Part shown: positions 23,901 through 31,911 of the stretch, piece after piece
Layout: each line of letters opens with the position of its first letter
Position numbering within the stretch: position 1 is the first letter of the stretch
From: MedAcidi-G1 sp002713545
GTDB taxonomy: Bacteria; Actinomycetota; Acidimicrobiia; Acidimicrobiales; MedAcidi-G1
Length of the DNA stretch: 33,738 nt
Direction of reading: 5' to 3'
NCBI GenBank assembly: GCA_964013895.1
Contig: CAXGYF010000017.1
Span: forward strand, 1-33,738
Position numbers and translations under genes: made by a program
The notes under the pieces: generated by a model
Databases searched by the model: none
What the model was told of the DNA's origin: nothing
Seen by the model: only the letters and a program-made list of their open reading frames with translations

Positions 23901-25171
23901 TACTTGTCCTCAGACTCAGAACGGTGTTGCAATACGTTGCTCAAAATAGAAGTAGCTTCTTCAACTACGAGTGGATCAAAAACTTTAGAAATAACACCGT
24001 CAAAGAAACCTGCAATAATTAGACGCTCTGCCACTGAAGTCTCTACACCCTTGCTCTCTAAGTAAAAAAGTTGCTCCTCATCGATTCCCGAAACAGTTGA
24101 TGCATGACTGCAAATCACATCATTAGTCTCTATTTCAAGATTAGGAACGCTTTCAGCCCAAGCATTTTCAGAAAGCTTTATGTTTCTATTGGTCTGTTGG
24201 GCTTTCGTTCTAATTGCTTCGGGTAAGACTTTTATTAGACCCGAATAAATTGATCGCGAATCTTCATCCAGAGCACCCTTAAAAAGTAACTTGCTCGTTG
24301 TATCAGGGGCCTCGTGTTTTTGGAAGGTTCGAAAATCTAAAGTTTGTTCTCCATTTCCAAAATATGTGGCTGCTGAATAAGCTTCGGAGCCTCTTCCTTT
24401 AAGGTCACAACGTATTTCACTTCGTGCATAATCCCCACCAAAAGCAGCGGTAAACATTTCAACATAAGAATCTTTTTCAAGTTGAAAATTCTGCTTGGAA
24501 ACCTGCCACGTTTCTTCTCCTAAATTTTGTATTACACAATGTTTCAAACGACTATTCTGGCCAACATGTACATCCAAAACTGGAACAGAAAGAGATAAAC
24601 CCGTGCCCGACAAATGGTGCTCAACTATTTTCGCCTCAGAATTTTCACCCAAATTAACTACTATTCTTGGACAGACGACTTGACCTGAAGTGACAGATTG
24701 AATTTTTATGTATATGGGAGATTCAAGGGCCACTCCATCTGGGACATGTATAACCAAAGTCTCAGGGTTATAAGAATGATTTAAACAGTCGAAAAAGTCT
24801 TTTGGACTATTAAAACTTTCTTGGATATGAGCGAACTCCTCATCCATATCCGCCAAAGACCCCAAATACCCCTGAAAGGAGCCTAAAGATTGACTACTTT
24901 TTAGGCTTCCCAACCACCCATCATTAATGGAAACCAAACTCAAATCTTTTGCATCCAAGAAACTCAGTTCAGTTTTTTTGTCATCAGGAGCACTAAAAGA
25001 AGGATTAAGAGATTCCAAATCAAGATCGAAAATTTTCGAATAACGCCATATCTCTTGTTCGGGAGTTGGGAATTCAGTTCCTGAAAGTTGCTCCAAAGCA
25101 GAATTGCGCGCCTCACTTATCGAAACAGTGTCTGGAAAAACATCCTTAATTTGGTTGGAAAAAGGGTTCAA
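23900..25171 (-). CDS. sufD: Fe-S cluster assembly protein SufD
   Basis: A 423-residue SUF scaffold subunit. The C-terminal beta-helix part has ICSHASTVSGIDEEQLFYLESKG, quoted here in parts as CSHASTVSG and DEEQLFYL, then ERLIIAGFFDGV. CSH matches the SufD histidine (His 360 in E. coli). The N-terminal helical part contains FPTPEQEIWRYSKIF, also SufD-like. SufB would have a longer N-terminus and different conserved cysteine. The start is TTG at 25171 with AGCAGG upstream. It is the first gene of the minus-strand operon. No SufB gene is in the window although SufD normally works as a SufB partner. Confidence 0.88.
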   Translation of the reverse strand: MNPFSNQIKDVFPDTVSISEARNSALEQLSGTEFPTPEQEIWRYSKIFDLDLESLNPSFSAPDDKKTELSFLDAKDLSLVSINDGWLGSLKSSQSLGSFQGYLGSLADMDEEFAHIQESFNSPKDFFDCLNHSYNPETLVIHVPDGVALESPIYIKIQSVTSGQVVCPRIVVNLGENSEAKIVEHHLSGTGLSLSVPVLDVHVGQNSRLKHCVIQNLGEETWQVSKQNFQLEKDSYVEMFTAAFGGDYARSEIRCDLKGRGSEAYSAATYFGNGEQTLDFRTFQKHEAPDTTSKLLFKGALDEDSRSIYSGLIKVLPEAIRTKAQQTNRNIKLSENAWAESVPNLEIETNDVICSHASTVSGIDEEQLFYLESKGVETSVAERLIIAGFFDGVISKVFDPLVVEEATSILSNVLQHRSESEDK

Positions 25172-25260
25172 TGAAAACCTGCTGGGTATATTTTTGAAAA
25201 TTCCTCATATGAATTTATCCTATCCGCATAGGAATAATTGGATTTACAAGGGGTATTTAG

Positions 25261-25491
25261 TCACTCTTGAATCAAATGGGACAAAGACCCTGGTTGTATT
25301 CGGCAGGTTCCTTCAAAATCTTCCAATTCGCTTTCTTTTAGTCTTATAACTCTTCCCATTCGGTATGCGGGTAGGCGACCTTCATCTATAAACCTGTACA
25401 AGGTAGCAGTTGTAACACCAAGACGTTCAGCAGCTTCATTACTGCTCATCCATTTAACTTTTGAATTCGAATTCACTGATCCATCTTCCAT
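25261..25491 (-). CDS. Excisionase/MerR-like helix-turn-helix DNA-binding protein
   Basis: A 76-residue DNA-binding protein of the HTH_17 (excisionase) type. Residues about 15-60 form the winged helix: MSSNEAAERLGVTTATLYRFIDEGRLPAYRMGRVIRL in pieces (SNEAAERLGV is the first helix pair, YRFIDEGRLPAYR the recognition part). The tail QPGSLSHL resembles a C-terminal motif I associate with a conserved actinobacterial group. Despite the name, no integrase or phage gene is near, so it is more likely a housekeeping regulator. It lies 89 bases upstream of sufD on the same strand. The start is supported by TAATAT plus six bases. Confidence 0.85.
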   Translation of the reverse strand: MEDGSVNSNSKVKWMSSNEAAERLGVTTATLYRFIDEGRLPAYRMGRVIRLKESELEDFEGTCRIQPGSLSHLIQE

Positions 25492-25497
25492 TTTTGA

Positions 25498-25503
25498 ATA
25501 TTA
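25498..25503 (-). promoter_or_regulatory. Leaderless -10 element of the HTH gene
   Basis: TAATAT on the minus strand, then TCAAAA, then the ATG at 25491. This is one of the two best matches to the pattern in the window. Confidence 0.6.
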
Positions 25504-25622
25504 GACCATTTAAAAATCGATCCCATACATGCTTATTTCATTTTCTATTCGTTGAAAATTTTGTGATTACGCCTTCAAGGCCTATGGTTTGCTTATTAGC
25601 AAATGTCTATCTAAAGAAAAGA

Positions 25623-26105
25623 ATGAACGAAAGTCTGAAAAAAGAATCTGAGACAAATGAAATTTCTGCCTTAGTGGGAGAATTGCCAACGTGGTCAACA
25701 AAAAAAACAGTATTTCAAATAGGCGTATTGCTGCTACTCATAGGTTTAATAATCTACTTCACTGCTTTTAGCGAAAACGAAAAGATAGAAAATACTCTTG
25801 AGGCACTCATTACTGTCTCAGAAGATGGTCCAATCATTGAACACATGGGCTACCGATACCAATTCGGTGAAGCAGGAGACGTTGTGGTGATACGTGAATG
25901 CAACGGATCCAAGTTGCCATGGTTATTGCGTGTCTCAACTGGGGAGCTTTTTCGTTTTGACAGTTGGGCGACAGTCAATATAAAAGAAGCATCTTTAATA
26001 CGTCAGATAGATGGAGCATCTGGTGTAACCGTCACGAACGACCCAATATGCGATCAACTAGTTATAACTAAATTAGACACTGAACCATTGATTCTTGCCA
26101 ACTAA
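25623..26105 (+). CDS. Single-pass membrane protein of unknown function
   Basis: About 160 residues from the ATG at 25623. A longer frame opens at 25461, but it overlaps the HTH gene on the other strand and its first 54 residues have no plausible composition, so I reject that start. One membrane helix (residues about 30-47, VFQIGVLLLLIGLIIYF) follows a polar cytoplasmic N-terminus. The outside part has GYRYQFGEAGDVVVIRECNG and RVSTGELFRFDSWA, beta-rich in look, with two cysteines (RECNG, PICDQ) that could form a disulfide. I do not recognise the family. Six bases separate its stop from the convergent GNAT gene. Confidence 0.7.
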   Translation: MNESLKKESETNEISALVGELPTWSTKKTVFQIGVLLLLIGLIIYFTAFSENEKIENTLEALITVSEDGPIIEHMGYRYQFGEAGDVVVIRECNGSKLPWLLRVSTGELFRFDSWATVNIKEASLIRQIDGASGVTVTNDPICDQLVITKLDTEPLILAN

Positions 26106-26111
26106 GCTCAA

Positions 26112-26639
26112 TTAATCCCTATTTAATTCCCAAATTCCGTGAGGTAATTTTGGGAAAAATGCCAAAACTCTCTCTTCTAGAAATTTAAATCCGAGCCGCT
26201 TTGCTACAGCCTGTGACCGATAGTTTTCTGGCAAAATACAACTAAATAGTTTGTCTACTTCAAGCTGATCGAATCCGTAGCGAACTGCTGCTGCTCCTGC
26301 CTCAGTGGCATATCCGAACCCCCAATAGTCGGGATGGAGTGCCCAGCCAACCTCCACACCTGGCCAGTCATGACGTTCAGGTCTATGCAAACCTGCCCGT
26401 CCGACAAATTGCCCTGATTTCTTCTCTTCAAGTGCCCAGTGACCCGTGCCCCGTAACTCCCACTGGCCAAGCCATGCCGCCATTGCATGAAACGCTTCAG
26501 GAAGACCTTCATCATCTGGAACATGCAAAGCTTCACGAACTTCTCGACTATCCATCATCGAGAAAAAATCATTTGTATCTTCGTCTTTAAACGGTCTCAA
26601 TATGAGATTCTCTGTCTCTAAAGTCGGACAAGCTGACAT
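26112..26639 (-). CDS. GNAT-family N-acetyltransferase, RimJ/RimL-like
   Basis: A 175-residue acetyltransferase. It has the RimJ/RimL outline: LETENLILRPFKDED at the start, HWALEEKKSGQFVGRAGL in the middle, the acetyl-CoA-binding stretch VGWALHPDYWGFGYATEAGAA (the GFGYAT part replaces the usual Q-GxG-A pattern) and ENYRSQAVAKRLGFKF at the end. These enzymes acetylate protein N-termini or small amines; the substrate here is unknown. The start is backed by TAATAT plus six bases. Confidence 0.88.
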   Translation of the reverse strand: MSACPTLETENLILRPFKDEDTNDFFSMMDSREVREALHVPDDEGLPEAFHAMAAWLGQWELRGTGHWALEEKKSGQFVGRAGLHRPERHDWPGVEVGWALHPDYWGFGYATEAGAAAVRYGFDQLEVDKLFSCILPENYRSQAVAKRLGFKFLEERVLAFFPKLPHGIWELNRD

Positions 26640-26645
26640 ATCAAG

Positions 26646-26651
26646 ATATTA
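26646..26651 (-). promoter_or_regulatory. Leaderless -10 element of the GNAT gene
   Basis: TAATAT on the minus strand, then CTTGAT, then the ATG at 26639. Confidence 0.6.
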
Positions 26652-26713
26652 ATACCGATAAATATTTAATATCCAATAGTGTCCTTCACACAACTTGATG
26701 CTCAAATCTAGAT

Positions 26714-26938
26714 GTGAATGAGATGCAACTTGAGACACCCGTACAAGGGACGGTTTGGAAAGTTGTAGTAAAAGTGGATCAGACTGTTAAAGCGGGAGAA
26801 ACGCTTCTAATCATTGAGTCGATGAAAATGGAAATTCCCATTGAGTCTCCTAGATCAGGAATAGTGCGAGAACTCCTAGCCACTGAAGGGGAACAAGTGA
26901 AACAAGACAGTGTCGTCGCCATTTTGGAAGTTGCTTAG
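26714..26938 (+). CDS. Stand-alone biotin/lipoyl carrier protein, TB7.3-like
   Basis: A 74-residue protein consisting only of a biotinyl domain. The biotin-accepting lysine is Lys 38 in ESMKMEIPIES; the mirror-image half before it is TPVQGTVWKVVVKVDQTVKAGE. Size and sequence resemble the small biotinylated protein TB7.3 of mycobacteria. It would carry a carboxyl group on biotin to a carboxyltransferase. The acyl-CoA carboxylase beta subunit is convergent just 14 bases away, but no biotin carboxylase is in the window. The start is GTG at 26714; the ATG at 26723 is also possible. Confidence 0.9.
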   Translation: MNEMQLETPVQGTVWKVVVKVDQTVKAGETLLIIESMKMEIPIESPRSGIVRELLATEGEQVKQDSVVAILEVA

Positions 26939-26952
26939 TTTCCCTAAGAATT

Positions 26953-28551
26953 TCACGGCCTGTATCCAAAACCGGAGGAAGACCCACCTCGAAGTGGTGC
27001 TGCGAGGTTAGCGAATTCACACAATAGAGGCCTGGTTTTAGCAGGTTCGATAATTTCTTCGACCAAAAATGCTTCTGCCGTTCTAAAGGGTGAACGAACC
27101 TTATTCAGCCTTTCAGTTATCTCTTCAAGTAACTGTTCTGGGTTTTCAGAATTTTCTAACTCCGCACTGTAGGCAGCTGCAACTCCTCCTTCAACAGGAA
27201 GAGATCCCCAGTCGCCTGATGGCCATGCATAACGATATTGAAATCTATGACCAGGAGAATGAGCTGCACCAGCCACACCAAAGGCTTTACGGATGAGAAT
27301 CGAACACCAAGGTACACTTGCCTGATATATAGCCGCTAAAGCTCGTGCGCCATGTCTGATCGTTGCCTGTTTTTCAGACTCTGTTCCGATAACAAACCCT
27401 GGGTTGTCTACTAAGTGCACAACAGGCAAGTGAAAAGTTTCAGCGAGGTCGACAAAACGAACAACTTTTTGTGCAGCGTCTGCTGTCCAGCCTCCACCAT
27501 AGTGATAAGGATCTCCGGCTAGTAAAGCCACAGGCCAACCATCTAATCGAGCGAACCCCGTGATTGCGGAACGTCCAAAAGACGATGACATTTCAAAGAA
27601 GGAATTCTCGTCGAAAACCGATTCTATTATGTTCCTCATTTTGTAGACTTTTCGCCTGTCTCTCGGGATAATGTCATTTAAATTCGTATCTGTTCGTGAC
27701 GAGCGATCCTCCGTTGCTGATCTTTCTGCTTTTTCAAACGCAGAAGAAGGAAGATACGAGAGAAACTTTCGTGCAGATTCAAACGCTTCCTCTTCAGAAT
27801 CAACTTCATCATCTATGGAACCGTTTCGGGTTTGGATTTGACTACCTCCCAGACTTTCTTTATCAACCTCCTCTATTCCTAATGCGTTTACAACTGGTGG
27901 CCCAGCCACGAAAAGCTGTGATAGGTCTTTAACCATCACCGAATAATGGCTTGATACCGCCCTAGCAGCCCCCAATCCCGCCACTGGACCTAAACATAAA
28001 GAGACTGTGGGCACTGTCGCAAGATTTGAAACCACGTACTCCCATCCGGGATTTAAAGGCACATAGGTCCTAGCGCCCCTGCCGTAAGTATTGGCACTTA
28101 TAGACCCTTTGGAATGCTCAGTAGGGTCAAGCGTCTTGACAGAACCGCCTCCTCCCGTTCCATCAATTAACCTGATTAGTGGAAGGTGTAATTCGTTGGC
28201 CATTTGCTCAGCAGCAACCTGCTTTGTGATTATCGATGCGTCTGCTGCTCCACCTCTAACCGTGAAGTCATCTCCTGCTATGACAACTGTCCGATTGTTT
28301 ATTCGCCCTCTGCCAAAAATAAAATTCGAGGCCTGCAGGTCGAGCAACTCTCCATTTTCGTCATATGTGGCTTTACCGGCGATTTTTCCTATTTCGTGGA
28401 AAGAACCTTCGTCCAGTAAAAGTTCGATTCTCTCTCTTATATTAAATTTGCCTCTTTGATTCTGGCGTTCAACTTTTTCGCTACCGCCCATTTTCTCGGC
28501 CAAGGATTCACGGAGATTTAGTTCTTCTAGTTCAGGTTCCCATTCGGACAT
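26953..28551 (-). CDS. Acyl-CoA carboxylase carboxyltransferase (beta) subunit
   Basis: A 532-residue carboxyltransferase with two crotonase-like halves, as in PccB/AccD. The N-half has RIELLLDEGSFHEIG, VVIAGDDFTVRGGA, LIDGTGGGGSV and GPVAGLGAARAV. The C-half has SSSFGRSAITGFARLDG, VHLVDNPGFVIGTESEK and IRKAFGVAGAAH. The end, PAKTRPLLCEFANLA, is typical. It moves CO2 from biotin to an acyl-CoA; acetyl- versus propionyl-CoA preference cannot be settled by eye. It lies 18 bases after the amidohydrolase gene on the same strand and faces the small biotin carrier gene. Confidence 0.9.
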   Translation of the reverse strand: MSEWEPELEELNLRESLAEKMGGSEKVERQNQRGKFNIRERIELLLDEGSFHEIGKIAGKATYDENGELLDLQASNFIFGRGRINNRTVVIAGDDFTVRGGAADASIITKQVAAEQMANELHLPLIRLIDGTGGGGSVKTLDPTEHSKGSISANTYGRGARTYVPLNPGWEYVVSNLATVPTVSLCLGPVAGLGAARAVSSHYSVMVKDLSQLFVAGPPVVNALGIEEVDKESLGGSQIQTRNGSIDDEVDSEEEAFESARKFLSYLPSSAFEKAERSATEDRSSRTDTNLNDIIPRDRRKVYKMRNIIESVFDENSFFEMSSSFGRSAITGFARLDGWPVALLAGDPYHYGGGWTADAAQKVVRFVDLAETFHLPVVHLVDNPGFVIGTESEKQATIRHGARALAAIYQASVPWCSILIRKAFGVAGAAHSPGHRFQYRYAWPSGDWGSLPVEGGVAAAYSAELENSENPEQLLEEITERLNKVRSPFRTAEAFLVEEIIEPAKTRPLLCEFANLAAPLRGGSSSGFGYRP

Positions 28552-28569
28552 AATTGGCTTATTTACTTT

Positions 28570-29754
28570 CTAGAGGTTCCTAAGAATATTCAACTGCCTT
28601 GTGTTGTCTCTCATTACAAGCTGCAAGTCATCTTCGTTTAGGTCCTTGATCTCTTCTAAGTAATCGAGAGGAGTTGGCATGCCTTCAATGTGGGGCCAGT
28701 CGGATCCGAAGATGACATGATCAGCACCCATTAATTCAATAATCTCATAAACGTTGTCTTCCCAAAATGGATTCATCCACACATGTTGACGGAAAAGTTC
28801 AACTGGATCTTCATCAAACCAGCTGGGAGATTTCTTTGCTTGCTGTTTAAGTTTTCTAAAAAGCATGTCTAAATAATCTGCGCCATTTTCAACTGAAGCT
28901 ATGCGTAAATTTGGGAAACGTGTGTACATGCGTTCCATTGACATCGTAATTAACCAGTCATGTGCGGCTCTTTCAATACTGAAAGCTTTTATAGATGGCC
29001 GGTATCGACCAGTCATGCTGCTCCCAAAAGCATCTTCTGCGTAACCTTGAGAGGAATATCCGCTGTCACCTGCATGAATAACAGTTGTGATTCCCGCCTC
29101 ATTGACACGTGACCAAAAAGAGTCAAATACTGGGTCACCAGGCGACAATTGGCCCTCTTGGGTCCATACAGGAGCTGGTCTCATCACGATAGTTCGTGCT
29201 CCTTTCTCTAAACACCATTCCAACTCGGATACCGCTTGGTCTATATCCATCAAAGAAATATAGGGTGACGCAAATATTTTTTCTTTATAATCAAACCCCC
29301 AGTCTTCTTCAATCCATCTGTTAAATCCCCGCATCAGTGCCACAACAGCCTGAGTGTCATCTTTCAGTAACTCTTCGTAAAGAACTCCTAAAGTTGGAAA
29401 TAGCCATATTGATTCGAGATTTTGCGACTCCATAATCTCTAATCTTGCATCCCTATCTATATACGCTGCTGGGAGAGGCTCCCTGTCTTTTAGATATTCC
29501 ATGGGATTTTTACCCTCAGGGTTTCCACGAAAGTATTTATGCAAAGCACCGGGTTTTGCTATTGGATCCCAAGTCGGATTAGTTACAGCCTTGCTTAATT
29601 TACCTCCCACCACGTGATACTTGCGGCCGTCTACTTCTGCCCACTGAACCACTCGAGCCTTCATTTCTTCTGGAACATGGCGGGTGAAAGCATCTTCGCT
29701 TTCGTAATAATGATTGTCACAGTCAAAAGGTTCGAAAGTTAATTCCCTACTCAT
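28570..29754 (-). CDS. Amidohydrolase-family metal-dependent hydrolase/decarboxylase
   Basis: About 394 residues from the ATG at 29754, which has GGAG six bases upstream; a longer frame reaches 29793 but has no ribosome-binding site. The fold is an amidohydrolase-2 TIM barrel: FDCDNHYYESED at the N-terminus (metal site, with DNH in place of the usual HxH), VIHAGDSGY in the middle and VIFGSDWPHIEG with the last metal aspartate. Close relatives in actinobacteria are mostly uncharacterised and often sit near acyl-CoA genes, as here. It is in an operon with the carboxyltransferase. Confidence 0.85.
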   Translation of the reverse strand: MSRELTFEPFDCDNHYYESEDAFTRHVPEEMKARVVQWAEVDGRKYHVVGGKLSKAVTNPTWDPIAKPGALHKYFRGNPEGKNPMEYLKDREPLPAAYIDRDARLEIMESQNLESIWLFPTLGVLYEELLKDDTQAVVALMRGFNRWIEEDWGFDYKEKIFASPYISLMDIDQAVSELEWCLEKGARTIVMRPAPVWTQEGQLSPGDPVFDSFWSRVNEAGITTVIHAGDSGYSSQGYAEDAFGSSMTGRYRPSIKAFSIERAAHDWLITMSMERMYTRFPNLRIASVENGADYLDMLFRKLKQQAKKSPSWFDEDPVELFRQHVWMNPFWEDNVYEIIELMGADHVIFGSDWPHIEGMPTPLDYLEEIKDLNEDDLQLVMRDNTRQLNILRNL

Positions 29755-29876
29755 AACGTCTCCATTTGTGATGGTTACATAAAGGTTACCCACGATGAAC
29801 TATTCTGAGTTACTGAGAGTGCTTAGATTCGAATATCATCGTCAAAGAGCACTTACCTTATAAATTGGAGTCTTTT

Positions 29877-30689
29877 ATGAATGAATACAAAACTCTCATA
29901 TACGAAGAGAAAGATTCTGTTGCATGGGTAACGATCAACCGACCTGACGCCCACAATTCTTTTACTTCAGAAATGCAGGAGGAGTTTCGTTCTTTATGGC
30001 AATCTCTGCGCTCAAATGATGAAGTCAAAGTCATCGTTCTTACAGGTGCAGGAGAAAAAGCATTCTGCGTTGGAATCGACAGAAATGAACCTTTTACGGC
30101 CATCGACCAGGAAAAAGGACTTTATGGAACTTCTAACAATTTCATGTACGACGATCCAGGTGATTGGTTAGGACCAAAATCTAATGACCTTTGGAAACCA
30201 GTAATAGGCGCAGTGAATGGCATGGCATGCGGTGGGGCTTTTTACTTTCTTGGCGAATGCGATATTTTAATCGCAGCAGAACACGCTACTTTTTTTGACC
30301 CACATGTATCTTACGGAATGCCAGCAATATACGAACCAATGAGCATGTTGAACAAAATGCCCTTTGGGGAAGTTATGAGAATGGCATTAACGGGAAACTC
30401 TGAACGAATTTCAGCAGAAACAGCTTTAAGAATGGGTCTGGTAACCGAAGTCGTACCTGCATCTGATCTCAGATCTAAAGCGGATGAGTTAGCTCTATCA
30501 ATCGCAGCGTCACCTTCTTCTGCTGTTCAGGGGACTCTCAGAGCGATTTGGGCTGCAAAGGATCTAGGCAGATTAGGTGGCCGATCTATCGCCCCGTCAC
30601 TACTTTCCACTTCAATGGATCCACAAGCTTTGCAAGAAGGTACTGAAAGTTTCTCTACCGGGGAGCGGTCAGAACCTAGATTACGTTAG
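29877..30689 (+). CDS. Enoyl-CoA hydratase/isomerase-family (crotonase-fold) protein
   Basis: About 270 residues from the ATG at 29877, preceded by TTGGAG; an in-frame TTG at 29865 is less likely. Crotonase features are VAWVTINRPDAHNSF, VLTGAGEKAFCVGIDR (oxyanion hole) and GAVNGMACGGAFYFLGECD (second oxyanion NH). By hand alignment the two catalytic glutamates of enoyl-CoA hydratase are replaced by Tyr (in GGAFYFLG) and His (in DPHVSYG), so simple hydration is unlikely; another crotonase reaction (isomerase, hydrolase, decarboxylase) is possible. It is divergent from the amidohydrolase gene. Its stop overlaps the kinase gene stop by four bases (TTAG). Confidence 0.85.
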   Translation: MNEYKTLIYEEKDSVAWVTINRPDAHNSFTSEMQEEFRSLWQSLRSNDEVKVIVLTGAGEKAFCVGIDRNEPFTAIDQEKGLYGTSNNFMYDDPGDWLGPKSNDLWKPVIGAVNGMACGGAFYFLGECDILIAAEHATFFDPHVSYGMPAIYEPMSMLNKMPFGEVMRMALTGNSERISAETALRMGLVTEVVPASDLRSKADELALSIAASPSSAVQGTLRAIWAAKDLGRLGGRSIAPSLLSTSMDPQALQEGTESFSTGERSEPRLR

Positions 30690-31897
30690 ACAAAGGCAAC
30701 TTGTTCTAAAAGAGGACTTGTTGAGGGAATAAGACCCGTCAATCTTTCTGACCAAATTTTAACTAAAGAACTTTCACCATAATCAGCTTCGTAATGAGCT
30801 GCTGCCAGAACTAAAAGATACGCCTGAAGGGCCATACAGACCTGCATGTCATTCTCATGCTGAGCTCTTGAATATTCTGTTACACCATTTGAAACAAGGG
30901 ATTCAAAATAAAAGTCTGACAATTGCTGATAAACACTGAATGAATTAGAGCCTGGTTCTATACATGAAGAAAGCAAATTTGCAACATCACAACTAGGCCT
31001 ACCGGAACTAAAACTCCCAAAATCGACCATGACCAAACCCCCATCCGCAAACAGCATGTTGTCAGTGCGTGTATCCCCTCTTAAAAGAGTCATTTTCTCA
31101 TTCAAAAAACTAACTGCATTAACAACATTGTCCGAGAACCAATCAGTCAAACGAAGCATATCTGGGGTGAAAATTTCCGGATTTCTTTCAATAACACTCT
31201 CTCTTGAACCTCTATAAAGGCCATTCATCAATTTCGGCGTGTGTGTAACGACTGGCCATGCAACACCCTCCTTGTCATCATCCAGCAAAGGGTGTCTCCA
31301 CCAGTGTGCATGAATAACCGCAAGAGACTCGAGTATTTCACACAAGTCTTTCTCTGGAGCAAGGTTTTCAGTTGTCGTAGTGCGAGCACCCTCAATAAAT
31401 TCGGTAATTAATGCATACCTTCGACTTGATGGACGTATGAACTTTCTCGCATTTCCCCCTAAAAACTTAGCAGCACCATTTGGCAGCAACTCTATTCTCT
31501 TATTTAGCTTTCTCCGTGATTCAATATCCGAAATCGGATCACGTACTGAATAAAAAAGTTTCGGGACCTTCACAGGAAATCGATCCGAGAAACGTTCATA
31601 AAAATCAAACTCTCTGTCATACGCTCCATCACGTTCAAGCAAAGCTCGATTCTTAGAGTCAGTAGAGGGGAACTTTACTAATACTGTTTTTGGTATTCCT
31701 TCTTCAAAATTATCCCACTCTAAATCAACCCTTAGTGTTAACCCCGAAAAGCCTTCACCGCTTTCAGGCTCCTTAGATGAAAATGAAATAACATTCGCAT
31801 TATTAGCAATTCCAGATTCTCGAAAACACTCCGTCAGCCACTCAACTGTCATCTCCTCTTCTGTTTGAGGAATGAACTTCTTTAGCTTCCGAGTCAC
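30686..31897 (-). CDS. Kinase-like phosphotransferase (EcKL/aminoglycoside phosphotransferase superfamily)
   Basis: A 403-residue protein kinase-like enzyme. The catalytic loop reads LLRGDTRTDNMLF, where HGD is usual; the catalytic Asp and metal-binding Asn are kept but the His is Arg. VMVDFGSFSSGRPSCDVANLL provides the metal-binding Asp. The N-lobe has VLVKFPSTDS with the ATP lysine. The whole resembles the EcKL/DUF1679 small-molecule kinases seen in actinobacteria, which often occur with fatty-acid or steroid genes. Substrate unknown. The GTG start at 31897 is backed by TACTTT plus six bases. It follows selD by 14 bases. Confidence 0.82.
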   Translation of the reverse strand: MTRKLKKFIPQTEEEMTVEWLTECFRESGIANNANVISFSSKEPESGEGFSGLTLRVDLEWDNFEEGIPKTVLVKFPSTDSKNRALLERDGAYDREFDFYERFSDRFPVKVPKLFYSVRDPISDIESRRKLNKRIELLPNGAAKFLGGNARKFIRPSSRRYALITEFIEGARTTTTENLAPEKDLCEILESLAVIHAHWWRHPLLDDDKEGVAWPVVTHTPKLMNGLYRGSRESVIERNPEIFTPDMLRLTDWFSDNVVNAVSFLNEKMTLLRGDTRTDNMLFADGGLVMVDFGSFSSGRPSCDVANLLSSCIEPGSNSFSVYQQLSDFYFESLVSNGVTEYSRAQHENDMQVCMALQAYLLVLAAAHYEADYGESSLVKIWSERLTGLIPSTSPLLEQVAFV

Positions 31898-31903
31898 ATT
31901 AAC

Positions 31904-31909
31904 AAAGTA
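31904..31909 (-). promoter_or_regulatory. Leaderless -10 element of the phosphotransferase gene
   Basis: TACTTT on the minus strand, then GTTAAT, then the GTG at 31897. It lies immediately after the selD stop codon. Confidence 0.5.
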
Positions 31910-31911
31910 GT

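Noticed and set aside
25261..25491. Excisionase-like HTH gene as a mark of a prophage or integrative element
   Set aside because: No integrase, attachment-site repeats or phage genes nearby; surrounding genes are housekeeping.
25461..25622. Upstream extension of the membrane protein gene
   Set aside because: Overlaps the HTH gene and its promoter on the other strand, and the added residues look random. The ATG at 25623 gives a normal N-terminus before the membrane helix.
28091..28459. Plus-strand ORF of 122 codons inside the carboxyltransferase
   Set aside because: Antisense shadow; the other strand shows clear family motifs throughout.
29783..29857. Single GGTTACC and ACTTACC half-sites between the amidohydrolase and crotonase genes, possibly TetR sites
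   Set aside because: Neither has the second half of the TTACC-N4-GGTAA palindrome, so membership in the TetR regulon is not supported.
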